Below are positions 25,650 to 34,605 of a stretch of 64,000 bases of DNA, in pieces. The first letter of the stretch is position 1; every line of letters begins with the position of its first letter. The notes under the pieces are model-generated. The model saw nothing but the letters and a program-made list of their open reading frames with translations. It made no database searches and had not been told where the DNA came from. Origin of the DNA: Streptomyces antioxidans. GTDB lineage: Bacteria; Actinomycetota; Actinomycetes; Streptomycetales; Streptomycetaceae. The translations under genes and the position numbers were made by a program. The stretch covers positions 62,001-126,000 of the forward strand of contig NZ_LAKD02000015.1 in NCBI RefSeq assembly GCF_000968685.2, in the 5' to 3' direction.

Positions 25650-27392
25650 TCAGCCCTGCTCGCGGGCGGCCAGCCAGCCCGGGAACTTCTTCAGCAGCTC
25701 CCGGTACAGCTCGGCGTCGGCGACCGTACGGGGGTCGAGCCCGGCGTGGAAGAAGCCGGTGTTGTCGACCGCCCGCTTCCCCGGAACGGCGAGGGCGGGC
25801 GAGGTGTCCAGCTTCCGCAGGAAGTCGAACCCCTTCGCCTCCGGATCCCCGAACGCGAGGAACTGCCAGAACAGCGGCAGCCCCGCCGCCTCGCACAGCG
25901 CCTTCTCCGCGGCGGTCTTGGCGGTGGGCGCACCGTCCGTCTGGAAGATCACGAACGCGGGGTCGGTGGTGCCGGACGCCTCGTAGTGCTCGATGACGGC
26001 GTTGACGGCGGTGTGGTAGTTCGTCCGCCCCATGTGCCCGAGCGAGCCGTGCAGCTCCTCGATCCGGCCGGTGTGCCGGTCCAGCTCGAGGTCGGCGGTG
26101 CCGTCGATGTCGGTGGAGAAGAACACGACGGGCACGGTGCCGCTGGTGTCGAACTGCGCGGACAGGGCGAGCGCCTGCTCGGCGAGGTGCTGGACGGTGC
26201 CGTCCTTGAAGTACCCCCGCATCGACCCGGACCGGTCCAGTACGAGGTAGACAACGGCCCGCCGCCCGCCCAGCCCGCTCTCCTGAACGACCTCCCCGGC
26301 CGCGCCATACGCCCCGACGAGCCCAGGCGCCCGCGAGGTGAGGTCGGCGAGGGAGATGGCAGCCGTGCCCGCGTGGGCCCCGGCCGCGGTGGCTGCTTCC
26401 ACCTTGGCCGCGGTGGCGGCGGCAGGTGCGGCCACGACGGGCTCGGCCTCGGGCTCGGGCTCCGACTCGCTCGCGGACGCGGGCTCGGCCCCCGCCCCGG
26501 CGCCCTCGTCGTCGGCCTCGGGCTCGGCGTCAGCCTCTGTGGCTGCCTCAGCCTCGGGCTCGGGGGCCTCTGCCGCCGCCTCGGCTTCGGGCTCGGTCTT
26601 GGCCGTGGACTCGGGCGTCGCAGTGGGCTCCGGCTTGGGGTCCTCCGCACCCTTGACCTGGGACGTGGCGTCGGCCTCGGGCTCAGCGGCGCTCGTGGCT
26701 GCGGGCTCGGCCTCCGCCTCGGCGGGCTTGTCGTCGGTCTTGGCCGCGGGGGCGGCCTCGTCGCCGGCCTCGTCGCTCGTCGCCTCCGCCGCCGGGGCCT
26801 CGGCGGCGGAGGCCGCCTCGGGCGCGGTCGCGGGCCCTGCGCTCGCCTTGGGCTCCGCCTCGGCCGTCGCTTCGCCATCGGCCGTGGCCGCCGTGGTGTC
26901 GTCGCTGGCCGCAGGCGTGGGCTCGGCGTCGGCGGCAGGCGCGGCCGTGGCCTTCGGCTTGGCGGCGGGTGCTTCCTTCTCGTCGGCCTCGGCAGCCGCC
27001 TCAACCGGAGTCTCTTCGCCGGGCGTTGACGTGTCCTCGTGCGACGGGGACTCCAGGATCTCGTCGAGGGACTTCAGCGGGGCGGACAGGGCCGGGTCGG
27101 GCCCGGATTCATCGCCCCGGGAGTCCGGGGCCGGGGCCTCGGCCGGAGCCTTGACGTCCGCGTCATCGGTCGGCTCAGCCTTCGGCCCAGGCTCAGGCGC
27201 AGCCTCCGGCGTGGGCTCGGGCTCGGTGTCCGGCTCGGCCTTCTGGTCCACTGTCGGCTCCGCCGACTCGCGCTCCGCGGACTCGCGCTGGGGCTCCGGG
27301 GCAACCGTCGCCTCCGGCGCAGCGGCAGCATCGTCCACCCCCGTGGTTCGGGAGCGGCCGAAGACTTTGCGCAGTAGGTCCCGTATGCCCAT
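25650..27392 (-). CDS. vWA domain protein (TerF/TerY-like) with long acidic low-complexity N-terminal region
   Basis: The 580-residue cytosolic protein begins with a short basic helix ([15 protein letters not shown]). About 300 residues (20-325) of Ala/Glu/Pro/Thr-rich low-complexity sequence with many short EPE/EAEP repeats follow. The C-terminal von Willebrand factor A domain (about 345-580) has the MIDAS motif D386-R-S-G-S at [13 protein letters not shown], plus [11 protein letters not shown] and [10 protein letters not shown], which supply the other metal ligands. It is closest to the vWA proteins of tellurite-resistance (Ter) stress systems, where they act as metal-dependent protein-binding modules. 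No ter genes flank it; a TerD-domain gene is found elsewhere at 56993. The vWA assignment is firm, the Ter link inferred. Confidence 0.8.
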   Translation of the reverse strand: MGIRDLLRKVFGRSRTTGVDDAAAAPEATVAPEPQRESAERESAEPTVDQKAEPDTEPEPTPEAAPEPGPKAEPTDDADVKAPAEAPAPDSRGDESGPDPALSAPLKSLDEILESPSHEDTSTPGEETPVEAAAEADEKEAPAAKPKATAAPAADAEPTPAASDDTTAATADGEATAEAEPKASAGPATAPEAASAAEAPAAEATSDEAGDEAAPAAKTDDKPAEAEAEPAATSAAEPEADATSQVKGAEDPKPEPTATPESTAKTEPEAEAAAEAPEPEAEAATEADAEPEADDEGAGAGAEPASASESEPEPEAEPVVAAPAAATAAKVEAATAAGAHAGTAAISLADLTSRAPGLVGAYGAAGEVVQESGLGGRRAVVYLVLDRSGSMRGYFKDGTVQHLAEQALALSAQFDTSGTVPVVFFSTDIDGTADLELDRHTGRIEELHGSLGHMGRTNYHTAVNAVIEHYEASGTTDPAFVIFQTDGAPTAKTAAEKALCEAAGLPLFWQFLAFGDPEAKGFDFLRKLDTSPALAVPGKRAVDNTGFFHAGLDPRTVADAELYRELLKKFPGWLAAREQG

Positions 27393-27502
27393 GGGAGATA
27401 CCCCTCACGTGTCGAGTGCGGTGCATGGCGGTGCATGTCCGTGGTGCGGAAAGGCTAGCGGGCCGTTCGGCGGCCCTCTTCCGCCGATTCCGCTCGCGCT
27501 TC

Positions 27503-27524
27503 GTTCACCTCTGGTTCAGGCGTT
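27503..27524 (+). promoter_or_regulatory. PHO box (PhoP-binding direct repeats) upstream of PhoX gene
   Basis: Two 11-base direct repeat units, GTTCACCTCTG (27503-27513) and GTTCAGGCGTT (27514-27524), fit the Streptomyces PhoP consensus of GTTCA-type units spaced by one helical turn. They lie 140 bases ahead of the phosphatase start, as expected for a phosphate-starvation promoter. Confidence 0.65.
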
Positions 27525-27663
27525 CGTCGCCGTCTTGCGGTTCTACGCCCATAGCTTCGCCGCCAAAGGATCCCGACGTCATGTCGGTCCGGACCGCGTC
27601 GGCGTACTGCCCATGCGGGCCCCGGCGAAGCACCTACGCGAACACCCTTACGGAGGGGAAGAC

Positions 27664-29757
27664 GTGCGCAACCTCCTACCGCTCATCAGCTCACACCCGG
27701 GCGGGCGTTCGGCGCTGACATGCCGGTACCGCTGTGGGGACGCCTGCCTGCACGAGACGCCGAACACCAGCGACAACGCCTATGTGGGTGATGTCATCGC
27801 CGGTGCCGCCTCGCGCCGTGCCCTGCTGCGGGCCGGTGCCGTGGTGACCGTGGCGGCCGCGACCGGCGCCGTGGCGGTGGCGCGTGCCCCGCAGGCGTCC
27901 GCCGCGACGGGCGGCGCCACTGCGGAGCACAAGGCCACGGCGCGGCACAAGGCAGCCGCCAAGGGCAAGGCCGCCCGCGGCCTCCGCTTCGCACCGGTGG
28001 CCCCCAACACGGAGGACACCGTGGTCACCGCCGACGGCCACGACCAGAACGTGGTGATCCGCTGGGGCGACCCGATCCTGCGCGGCGCGCCCGCGTTCGA
28101 CCCGGACCGGCAGAGCGCCAGGGCCCAGGCGGGCCAGTTCGGTTACAACAACGACTACATGGCGGTCCTGGACGTCCCGGGCGAGCGCGGCCACCAGCTG
28201 CTCGTGGTCAACCATGAGTACACCGACGAGGTGCTGATGTTCTCGGGTTACGACCCGGAGAACCCCACCCGCGAGCAGGCCGAGATCGGCTGGGCCGCGC
28301 ACGGTCTCTCCGTGGTCGTGACGGCCGAGGAGCGCGCTCTCGGGCGACTCAGCGCGCTGCCCCGCCACCACCTCAACCGCCGTATCACCGCGACCACGCC
28401 GTTCGAGGTCACCGGCCCTGCGGCGGGCAGCGAGCTGCGGCGCACCTCCGCCGACCCGACCGGCAGGCGGATCCTCGGCACGCTGAACAACTGCGGCGGT
28501 GGCATCACGCCGTGGGGCACGGTGCTCTCCGGCGAGGAGAACTTCAACCAGTACTTCGCAGGCGGCGATGCGGTCACCGACCCGGCCACCGCGGCCCGCC
28601 TCAAGCGCTACGGCATCACCGGCGCCGCCTCCGAGCGCAAGTGGGAGCGGTTCGACGACCGTTTCGACGTCACCAAGGAGCCGAACGAGACCAACCGCTT
28701 CGGCTGGGTGATCGAGATCGACCCGTTCGACCCCGATTCCACCCCGCGCAAGCTGACCGCGCTGGGCCGCTTCAAGCACGAGGCCGCCGAGCCCCGGCTG
28801 ACCACGGACGGCCGTCCGGTCCTCTACATGGGCGACGACGAGAAGTTCGACTACTTCTACAAGTTCGTCTCCGCCAAGCGGATGATGAAGGGCAACAGCC
28901 GCGTCGCCCGCGAGCACAACCGCTCGCTGCTGGACGAGGGCACGCTCTACGCCGCCAAGTTCACCGGTGACAGCCCGTCCGCCGAGATCGACGGCTCCGG
29001 AGAGCTGCCCGAGGACGGCGAGTTCGACGGCGTCGGTGAGTGGATCCCGCTGGCCTGCGGCGACCGCTCCTTCGTGGACGGCATGACCGCCGAGGAGGTG
29101 TACGTCTTCACGCGCATCGCCGCCGACAAGGCGGGCGCGACGAAGATGGACCGCCCCGAGGACGTCGAGCCCAGCCCGCGCACCGGCCGGGTCTACATCG
29201 CGCTGACCAACAACACCGACCGCGGCAAGGAGGGCAAGGCCGCCGCCGACGAGGCCAACCCGCGCAACGGCAACAAGCACGGCCAGATCCTGGAGCTGAC
29301 CGAGCGCTGGAACAACGCGGGCTCCACCCGCTTCACCTGGCGGCTGTTCCTGGTCTGCGGCGACCCCGAGGACCCGAGCACCTACTTCGGCGGCTTCCCC
29401 AAGGACCAGGTCAGCCCGATCTCCTGCCCGGACAACATCACCTTCGACGCGTACGGCAATCTGTGGATCTCCACGGACGGCAACGCGCTCGGGAACCACG
29501 ACGGGCTGTTCGGCGTGGCCACGGCGGGCAGCCGCCGCGGTGAGGTCAAGCAGTTCCTGACCGTGCCGAACGGCGCCGAGACCTGCGGTCCGATCGTGCA
29601 GGACCGGCGGGTGCTGGTGGCCGTGCAACACCCGGGCGAACTCGACGGCGCGAGCGTGGAGAAGCCCGCCTCCACCTGGCCCGACGGCCCGGGCAAGCTG
29701 ACCCGGCCGTCCGTGATCAGCGTCTGGCGCCGCGACGGCGGCGACATCGGCGCCTGA
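27664..29757 (+). CDS. phoX: PhoX family alkaline phosphatase, Tat-exported
   Basis: A 697-residue protein (DUF839/PhoX). Export is by a Tat-type signal with SRRALLRAG (50-58), hydrophobic core and Ala-rich cleavage region near 80; the ~49 residues before it are cytosolic and contain C20, C24 and C28. The mature part has family segments GWAAHGLSVVVTAEERALG, LGTLNNCGGGITPWGTVLSGEENF, KRYGITG, NRFGWVIEIDPFDP and MGDDEKFDYFYKFVS, typical of calcium/iron PhoX beta-propeller phosphatases that release phosphate from monoesters. GTG 27664 with GGAGGGG six bases ahead is preferred to the long open frame upstream, which runs antisense through the vWA gene. The PHO box predicts induction by PhoP. Confidence 0.9.
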   Translation: MRNLLPLISSHPGGRSALTCRYRCGDACLHETPNTSDNAYVGDVIAGAASRRALLRAGAVVTVAAATGAVAVARAPQASAATGGATAEHKATARHKAAAKGKAARGLRFAPVAPNTEDTVVTADGHDQNVVIRWGDPILRGAPAFDPDRQSARAQAGQFGYNNDYMAVLDVPGERGHQLLVVNHEYTDEVLMFSGYDPENPTREQAEIGWAAHGLSVVVTAEERALGRLSALPRHHLNRRITATTPFEVTGPAAGSELRRTSADPTGRRILGTLNNCGGGITPWGTVLSGEENFNQYFAGGDAVTDPATAARLKRYGITGAASERKWERFDDRFDVTKEPNETNRFGWVIEIDPFDPDSTPRKLTALGRFKHEAAEPRLTTDGRPVLYMGDDEKFDYFYKFVSAKRMMKGNSRVAREHNRSLLDEGTLYAAKFTGDSPSAEIDGSGELPEDGEFDGVGEWIPLACGDRSFVDGMTAEEVYVFTRIAADKAGATKMDRPEDVEPSPRTGRVYIALTNNTDRGKEGKAAADEANPRNGNKHGQILELTERWNNAGSTRFTWRLFLVCGDPEDPSTYFGGFPKDQVSPISCPDNITFDAYGNLWISTDGNALGNHDGLFGVATAGSRRGEVKQFLTVPNGAETCGPIVQDRRVLVAVQHPGELDGASVEKPASTWPDGPGKLTRPSVISVWRRDGGDIGA

Positions 29758-29776
29758 CCCGCTCCGGCAGTCGGCC

Positions 29777-30733
29777 TCAGCCCTCGGCCTTCGCGAGCCG
29801 CTTCAGCCGCTCGCGGGGCCCGCGCAGCGAACGGCCCCTGGTGTCCGTACGGGCCCAGGGGTCGTCCGCGAGCCGTTCGCCGACCGTCCGCAGCGTCCAG
29901 CGGTCGGCCCTCAGCTCCGGGTCGTCCAGCTCCCGCGCGTCGATGGGCGTGGCCACGGGGGCTCCCGGCCGGGCGCGCACCCCGTACGGGCTGACGGCGG
30001 TCTGGGCGTAGGCGTTGCGCTGGGTGTCCAGGTAGAGCCGCCCGCGCCGGTTGGCCTTGCGCGGCTCGGTGGTGAGCCGGTCGGGGTGGCGGGCGGCCAG
30101 CAGACCGGCGGCCTCGTGGGCGAAGGACCGCACGGTGTCGAAGTCGGCGCGGCGGTCCAGCGGGACGATGACGTGCAGTCCGCGGGAGCCGGTGGTCATC
30201 AGCAGTCCCGGCAGCCCGAGCTCGCCGAGCAGTCCGCAGCAGAGGCGGGCCGTCCAGCGCACCTCCTCGAAGCCGGACTCCCCCGACGGGCCGGACTCCC
30301 CCGACGAGGGCGGATCGAGGTCGAAGACCAGCCGGTCGGGGTGGTCGGGCCGGTCGGCCCGGGAGAGCCAGCGGTGCGGGGTGACGCACGCCTGGTCGGC
30401 GAGGTAGAGGAGGGTCGCGGTGTCGTCGCAGACCACATGGGTCACCTCACCGCCCTCCTTGGGGAGCACGGCGCGGTGCACCCAGTCCGGAAAGTAGTCG
30501 GGTGCGTTCTTCTGCATCAGCGGCTGGCCGCCGATTCCGTCCGGATGGCGCTCCATCATCAAAGGGCGGCCGCGCAGCTGCGGAACGATGCGCCGGGAGA
30601 CCGAGCGGTAGTACTCGACGAGGTTCCACTTTGTGATCCCGTCGTCGGGAAAGAGTTTCTTTTCCGGGCGGCTGACCCGTACGGTGTGGCTCCCGGTCCT
30701 GACGTTCCGCGCATCGGTCCGCTTCTCGCTCAT
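29777..30733 (-). CDS. LigD-type polymerase/primase domain protein
   Basis: A 318-residue protein from ATG 30733 ([10 protein letters not shown]). It matches the archaeo-eukaryotic primase-like polymerase domain of Lig[22 protein letters not shown] at the start, metal ligands in LVFDLDPP (DxD), [11 protein letters not shown] and the C-terminal [23 protein letters not shown]. In mycobacteria this domain fills and extends ends during Ku-dependent non-homologous end joining; stand-alone copies are common in Streptomyces. No Ku gene or ligase domain is attached; an ATP-dependent DNA ligase lies 5 kb away but is separately transcribed. It converges on the phoX gene with a 19-base gap. Confidence 0.88.
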   Translation of the reverse strand: MSEKRTDARNVRTGSHTVRVSRPEKKLFPDDGITKWNLVEYYRSVSRRIVPQLRGRPLMMERHPDGIGGQPLMQKNAPDYFPDWVHRAVLPKEGGEVTHVVCDDTATLLYLADQACVTPHRWLSRADRPDHPDRLVFDLDPPSSGESGPSGESGFEEVRWTARLCCGLLGELGLPGLLMTTGSRGLHVIVPLDRRADFDTVRSFAHEAAGLLAARHPDRLTTEPRKANRRGRLYLDTQRNAYAQTAVSPYGVRARPGAPVATPIDARELDDPELRADRWTLRTVGERLADDPWARTDTRGRSLRGPRERLKRLAKAEG

Positions 30734-30760
30734 ATCGGACCCGGGTAACCAGATGGATCG

Positions 30761-30781
30761 CTGACTAAACTCTGGAGTCAG
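30761..30781. promoter_or_regulatory. CTGACT-N9-AGTCAG dyad between LigD-polymerase and LysR genes
   Basis: A 6-bp inverted repeat with a 9-base spacer lies 35 bases upstream of the LysR-family gene start. It may be an autoregulatory LysR site (T-N11-A type pattern inside the dyad). Support is positional only. Confidence 0.3.
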
Positions 30782-30815
30782 GCAAACGGGAGAAGTGGAA
30801 AAATCGGGGGAAAAC

Positions 30816-31940
30816 ATGGTGAGACCAGGTTCACTCGGCCCGCCGATGAAGGATCGGCGCGGCCGCTGGGCACAGAGCCCGCTCGCGCTGATGGACACCA
30901 CGATGGATCAGCTGCGCACTCTGATCATGGTCCATGAGGCCGGTACGGCGCTCGGCGCGGCACGGATTCTGGGCCGCGAACAGTCCAGTGTGCAAAAGCA
31001 GATCGACACCATGAACCGGAACTTTCGCGAGCTTTGCGGCGAACCGCTCATCCTCAAGCAGGGGCGGGGCAAGGACGTGCTGTTCACCGGCACCGGAGAA
31101 GCCCTGGTCGAATTGGCGCGCGGAACTCTCGGCGACTGGCTGGACGGCATCCACGAGTCGCGGCGCCGCCTGGGAAAAACGCTGATGGTGGGCACCACCC
31201 GTTTTACCCTCAGCTATCTGGCGGGTGCCGGGGAGCGGGTCGCCGAGGACTTCCGGCAGCGCGGTATCGAGCTGAAGGTCGGCCATGTGCGTACCCGGGA
31301 CGTGCTGGCCAAGCTGCGCACCAAGGATGTGGACCTGGTGTGCGGCTCCGTGGTGACCAGGCCCGAAGGCGACGATGAGCTCGCCGCCTTCGATGTGATG
31401 GAGTGGCGGCGCAGCGGGGTCTCGCTGCTGACCAATCTCTCCGAGGCCGAGCTGCCCGGCCACACCGCGCCGACCAGCGCGCTGCGCACCCTGCCGCTGG
31501 TGGTCTCGGCGAGCGGGCTGATGGCCGGGGTGCTGCACACCTGGTTCGGCGGCGACTACCGCAGCAAGCTGCGCATCGCCGCCGAGATCGACACCGTCAA
31601 CTACGGCTTCGAGCTGCTGCGTTCCGGACTGCTGCGCGGCTGCATGCTGGTCACCAAGGGGGTGGCGGACGCGGCGGGCGATCCTCGGTTGGTGTACGGG
31701 CGCGGGCTGCGCGCCGTCGAGCTGGTCAATGACACCGGTCCCCGGCTGGAGGTGCTGCTGGGCGCGTTCACCCGGAGCGGGGAGCGCGCGTCGTATGACC
31801 CGGCCCATCCGCTCAATCTGCTCTGGGACGCGCTCGCGCAGGAGAACGCGCGCTGGCAGCGGGAGCAGCGCTGGCCCACGGCGGGTCTGGAGCCCGATCC
31901 GTTCGAGTTGGCCAACACCTACAACCCGAGCGAGAGCTGA
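30816..31940 (+). CDS. LysR-type transcriptional regulator (Streptomyces subgroup)
   Basis: A 374-residue DNA-binding protein. An N-terminal extension of about 25 residues precedes the LysR helix-turn-helix ([38 protein letters not shown], about 30-67), a linker helix ([24 protein letters not shown]), and the periplasmic-binding-like effector domain (about 115-340). ATG 30816 has GGGGGA six bases ahead; GTG 30795 is an alternative. The distinct N-terminal extension and the Gln/Ser-rich recognition helix mark a group common in Streptomyces but functionally uncharacterised here. It is divergent from the LigD-polymerase gene. Confidence 0.8.
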   Translation: MVRPGSLGPPMKDRRGRWAQSPLALMDTTMDQLRTLIMVHEAGTALGAARILGREQSSVQKQIDTMNRNFRELCGEPLILKQGRGKDVLFTGTGEALVELARGTLGDWLDGIHESRRRLGKTLMVGTTRFTLSYLAGAGERVAEDFRQRGIELKVGHVRTRDVLAKLRTKDVDLVCGSVVTRPEGDDELAAFDVMEWRRSGVSLLTNLSEAELPGHTAPTSALRTLPLVVSASGLMAGVLHTWFGGDYRSKLRIAAEIDTVNYGFELLRSGLLRGCMLVTKGVADAAGDPRLVYGRGLRAVELVNDTGPRLEVLLGAFTRSGERASYDPAHPLNLLWDALAQENARWQREQRWPTAGLEPDPFELANTYNPSES

Positions 31941-31983
31941 GCACCGGCCAGCGCTTCGGCCCGTGAGCCCTGGGCCCGTGAGC

Positions 31984-32002
31984 CCTCGGGCGGCGCCCGA
32001 GG
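31984..32002. terminator. Hairpin between convergent LysR and EEP genes
   Basis: Perfect 8-bp stem CCTCGGGC / GCCCGAGG with a GGC loop, placed between the LysR stop (31940) and the minus-strand stop at 32016. A tandem GGCCCGTGAGCCCT duplicate precedes it. Confidence 0.6.
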
Positions 32003-32015
32003 CCCCGGCCGGCCC

Positions 32016-33131
32016 TCAGCCCTGTGGCCCGTACAGGTCAAGCTCCACCAGCAGCGCCCGGTGGTCGGTGTGCGGCAGATCGAGGAAGCGGGCCGTGCGC
32101 GGCCGCAAGCCCCGGCTGGCCAGTACGTGGTCGATCTGCGCCCCCAGGGCCGGGGCGGTGGCACTCGGCCAGCTGGGCGTGCGGGACACCCCCGCGGCCC
32201 GTGCGCTGTCCCGCAGCCCGGTGTCCAGGACGGCCCGGAAGGCGGCGTGGTCCTGGGTGGCGTTGAAGTCGCCCGCGATCAGGGTGGGTGCCTCGCCCCG
32301 CCCGTCCGCGTAGGCCCGCAGCCGCCCCAGCTCGGTGCGCCAGAGGTCCAGCCGCCCCGGCACCGGCGGCATGGGATGGGCGACCTGCATCCGCAGCCGC
32401 TGTCCCGCGACCCGGACGACCGCCCCCGGCATCCGCAGCGTTCCGCGCACCCCGTCGGCCCGGGTCAGCGGATGGCGGCTGAGGATCGCCGAGCCCGCCG
32501 CGGCGCTGTCGCCGAGGGTGACGTTCCGGTACGGGTAGGCGCCGCGGACGGCGGCCGAGTCCAGCGCCGCCGCGCACCGCGCATCGCACTCCTGCACCGC
32601 GACCAGGTCCGGCCGCTCCCGGCGCAGCGCGCTCAGCAGCCCCTCCCTGGCCTGGCCGAACTCGAGGTTCGCGGTCATCACCCGCAGCCGGGCCAGGACC
32701 GGCCCGTGCGGCTCGGGCGGGGTGCCGCCGTCGTACGGCTGGATGAACCACCCGGTGGCCGCCGCTGCCGCCAGCGCCCAGCCGCACCCCAGCGGCCAGC
32801 GCGCGGCCGTGCTCAGCAGGAGCCCGAGCGCCGCCGGGACCAGCAGCCAGGGCAGGAATGCCAGCAGCTGCGGTAGGGGGGTGATGCCGTCGGTGTCCGC
32901 GGCCCGGCACAGCACCACCGCGCTGACCACGGCCAGGAGCGGCACCGCGCACCAGGCCGCCCATCGGCGGCCCCGTCCGCCGGGGAGCCGCAGCAGCCGG
33001 GCGGCGGCGCGCAGCGGCCGGGCGAGGGTGCCCCGGGCGCCGCGCGGTGCCGGTGGGCGGCCGGGGCCTGCGGCTTGGTCCTCCGCGACTGTCGTCTCCA
33101 CGCTGGGCCTCTCGATCGGGGCGGGGCGCAC
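32016..33131 (-). CDS. Membrane-anchored endonuclease/exonuclease/phosphatase-fold protein
   Basis: A 371-residue protein. After a basic, Pro-rich cytoplasmic start, three hydrophobic segments (about 58-76, 88-107 and 113-128) anchor it, and the EEP domain (about 145-371) faces outward. Catalytic positions are visible: VMTANLEFG (Asn), VAVQECD (Glu), AGDFNAT (Asp, Asn), AQIDHVLAS (Asp-His) and the final HTDHRALLV (Asp-His). Such proteins are common in Streptomyces as surface phosphodiesterases of unknown substrate. The N-terminal 50 residues may be over-long; inner starts are possible. The dre-like element at 33148 lies just upstream and may act on this gene as well as on the divergent lyase. 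Confidence 0.8.
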   Translation of the reverse strand: MRPAPIERPSVETTVAEDQAAGPGRPPAPRGARGTLARPLRAAARLLRLPGGRGRRWAAWCAVPLLAVVSAVVLCRAADTDGITPLPQLLAFLPWLLVPAALGLLLSTAARWPLGCGWALAAAAATGWFIQPYDGGTPPEPHGPVLARLRVMTANLEFGQAREGLLSALRRERPDLVAVQECDARCAAALDSAAVRGAYPYRNVTLGDSAAAGSAILSRHPLTRADGVRGTLRMPGAVVRVAGQRLRMQVAHPMPPVPGRLDLWRTELGRLRAYADGRGEAPTLIAGDFNATQDHAAFRAVLDTGLRDSARAAGVSRTPSWPSATAPALGAQIDHVLASRGLRPRTARFLDLPHTDHRALLVELDLYGPQG

Positions 33132-33147
33132 ATTCTCCTATGTACGG

Positions 33148-33161
33148 AAGGTCTAGACCTT
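33148..33161. promoter_or_regulatory. dre-like palindrome (DasR-type) AAGGTCTAGACCTT
   Basis: A 14-base perfect palindrome with the GGTCTAGACC core of Streptomyces DasR-responsive elements; the flanking bases (A instead of T before GG) deviate from the consensus. It lies 116 bases ahead of the alginate lyase-family gene and 17 bases ahead of the divergent membrane EEP gene. Confidence 0.5.
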
Positions 33162-33276
33162 GACGTGTTCATGAGCTAACTTCCGGAGCACCACAGGAGT
33201 TCATATCGGCATCCGTTGTTCACACATAGGAACACAGAAGAAAACCCGCGAACTCGACGTCAGGAGAGCCGCCCCC

Positions 33277-34518
33277 ATGCGCACCAGAGCCCTGTACCTC
33301 GCCCTCGCCACAGCGCTGGCCGCGCTGTTCGCGGGCATCCTCAGCGGCCCGGCCACGGCCGGGCAGGCCCAGCGGTCGACCGCGCCGCCCAAGGCCGCCA
33401 CCGCGGCAGCGCCCAAGGCCACGCCGAAGGCCGCCTTCACCCACCCCGGCGTCCTCGTCAGCCGCGCCCAGCTCGACTTCGTCCGCTCCAAGGTGAACGC
33501 GGGCGCCCAGCCCTGGAAGGGCGCGTACGACGCGATGCTGGCGAGCCCGTACGCCTCGCTGTCGCGCACCCCCAAGCCCCGCGCGGTCGTCGAATGCGGT
33601 CCGTACTCCGACCCCAACATCGGCTGCACCGATGAGCGCGAGGACGCGCTCGCCGCCTACTCCCTCTCGCTGGCCTGGTACGTCACCCGCGACAGCCGCT
33701 ACGCCGAGAAGGCCATCCAGATCATGGACGCCTGGTCGGCCACCATCAAGGACCACACCAACAGCAACGCCCCGCTCCAGACCGGCTGGGCCGGGTCCTC
33801 CTGGCCCCGGGCGGCCGAGATCATCCGCTACACCTACGACGGCTGGTCCGCCGCCTCGATCGACCGCTTCAAGACCATGCTGCGCACCGTCTACCTCCCG
33901 AAGGTCATCGGCGGCTCGAACTCCAACGGCAACTGGGAGCTGGTGATGGTGGAGGCCGCCTCCGGCATCTCCGTCTTCCTGGACGACCGGACCAGCTACG
34001 ACAAGGCGATCGCGAAGTTCCGCGGCCGCGTCCCCGCGTACGTCTACCTGGAGTCCGACGGCTCGCTGCCCAAGACCGCGCCCGGCAGCGGCCTCGACAC
34101 CCGCGACAAGATCATCAACTACTGGCAGGGCCAGTCCACCTTCGTCACCGGGCTCACCCAGGAGACCTGCCGCGACTTCACCCACACCGGATACGGCATC
34201 GCCTCCATCGCGCACGTCGCCGAGACCAGCCGCATCCAGGGCCAGGACCTCTACCCCGAGGTGGGCGAGCGGCTGCGGCAGGCGCTGGGCTTCCAGTCGA
34301 AGTACGAACTGGGCGAGGCCCCGCCGTCCTGGCTGTGCGGCGGCAGCGTCAAGCGCGGCCTCGGCCCGATCACCGAGGTCGGCTACAACGCGCTGCACAA
34401 CCGGCTCGGCATCGCCATGACCAACACCCAGAAGCTCACCGAGCGGCAGCGCCCGGCGGGCACCAACAGCCTCTTCCTCGGCTGGGAGACCCTGACCCAC
34501 GGGGACAACCCGTCCTGA
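33277..34518 (+). CDS. Secreted alginate lyase-family polysaccharide lyase
   Basis: A 413-residue protein with a signal peptide (LYLALATALAALFAGILSGPATA, cleavage near 28) and a short Ala/Pro/Lys linker. The alpha/alpha-barrel alginate lyase family domain (about 55-400) carries TGWAGSSWPRAAEIIRYTYDG, NSNGNWELVMVEAASGIS (the NW pair of the active-site cleft), and CRDFTHTGYGIASIAHVAE, with a His in the position of the family's catalytic histidine. These enzymes cleave uronate-containing polysaccharides by beta-elimination; in soil actinomycetes the true substrate is often not alginate. The upstream dre-like palindrome suggests control linked to amino-sugar sensing by DasR (inference). Confidence 0.85.
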   Translation: MRTRALYLALATALAALFAGILSGPATAGQAQRSTAPPKAATAAAPKATPKAAFTHPGVLVSRAQLDFVRSKVNAGAQPWKGAYDAMLASPYASLSRTPKPRAVVECGPYSDPNIGCTDEREDALAAYSLSLAWYVTRDSRYAEKAIQIMDAWSATIKDHTNSNAPLQTGWAGSSWPRAAEIIRYTYDGWSAASIDRFKTMLRTVYLPKVIGGSNSNGNWELVMVEAASGISVFLDDRTSYDKAIAKFRGRVPAYVYLESDGSLPKTAPGSGLDTRDKIINYWQGQSTFVTGLTQETCRDFTHTGYGIASIAHVAETSRIQGQDLYPEVGERLRQALGFQSKYELGEAPPSWLCGGSVKRGLGPITEVGYNALHNRLGIAMTNTQKLTERQRPAGTNSLFLGWETLTHGDNPS

Positions 34519-34568
34519 CCCCGGCTGAACCCGGACCGACCCCGGACCGCCCCGCGGCCCGGGGTCCT

Positions 34569-34603
34569 GAGGGCCCTCGGGGCGTGGGGTCCCGAGGGCC
34601 CTC
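34569..34603. terminator. Hairpin between convergent lyase and DNA ligase genes
   Basis: Perfect 11-bp inverted repeat GAGGGCCCTCG / CGAGGGCCCTC with a 13-base loop, ending three bases before the stop of the minus-strand ligase gene. Confidence 0.65.
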
Positions 34604-34605
34604 GT

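Noticed and set aside
26338..27663. N-terminal extension of the phoX reading frame
   Set aside because: It runs antisense through the vWA gene and gives Ser/Ala-rich text; GTG 27664 with a good ribosome-binding site and the Tat signal right after it is the better start.
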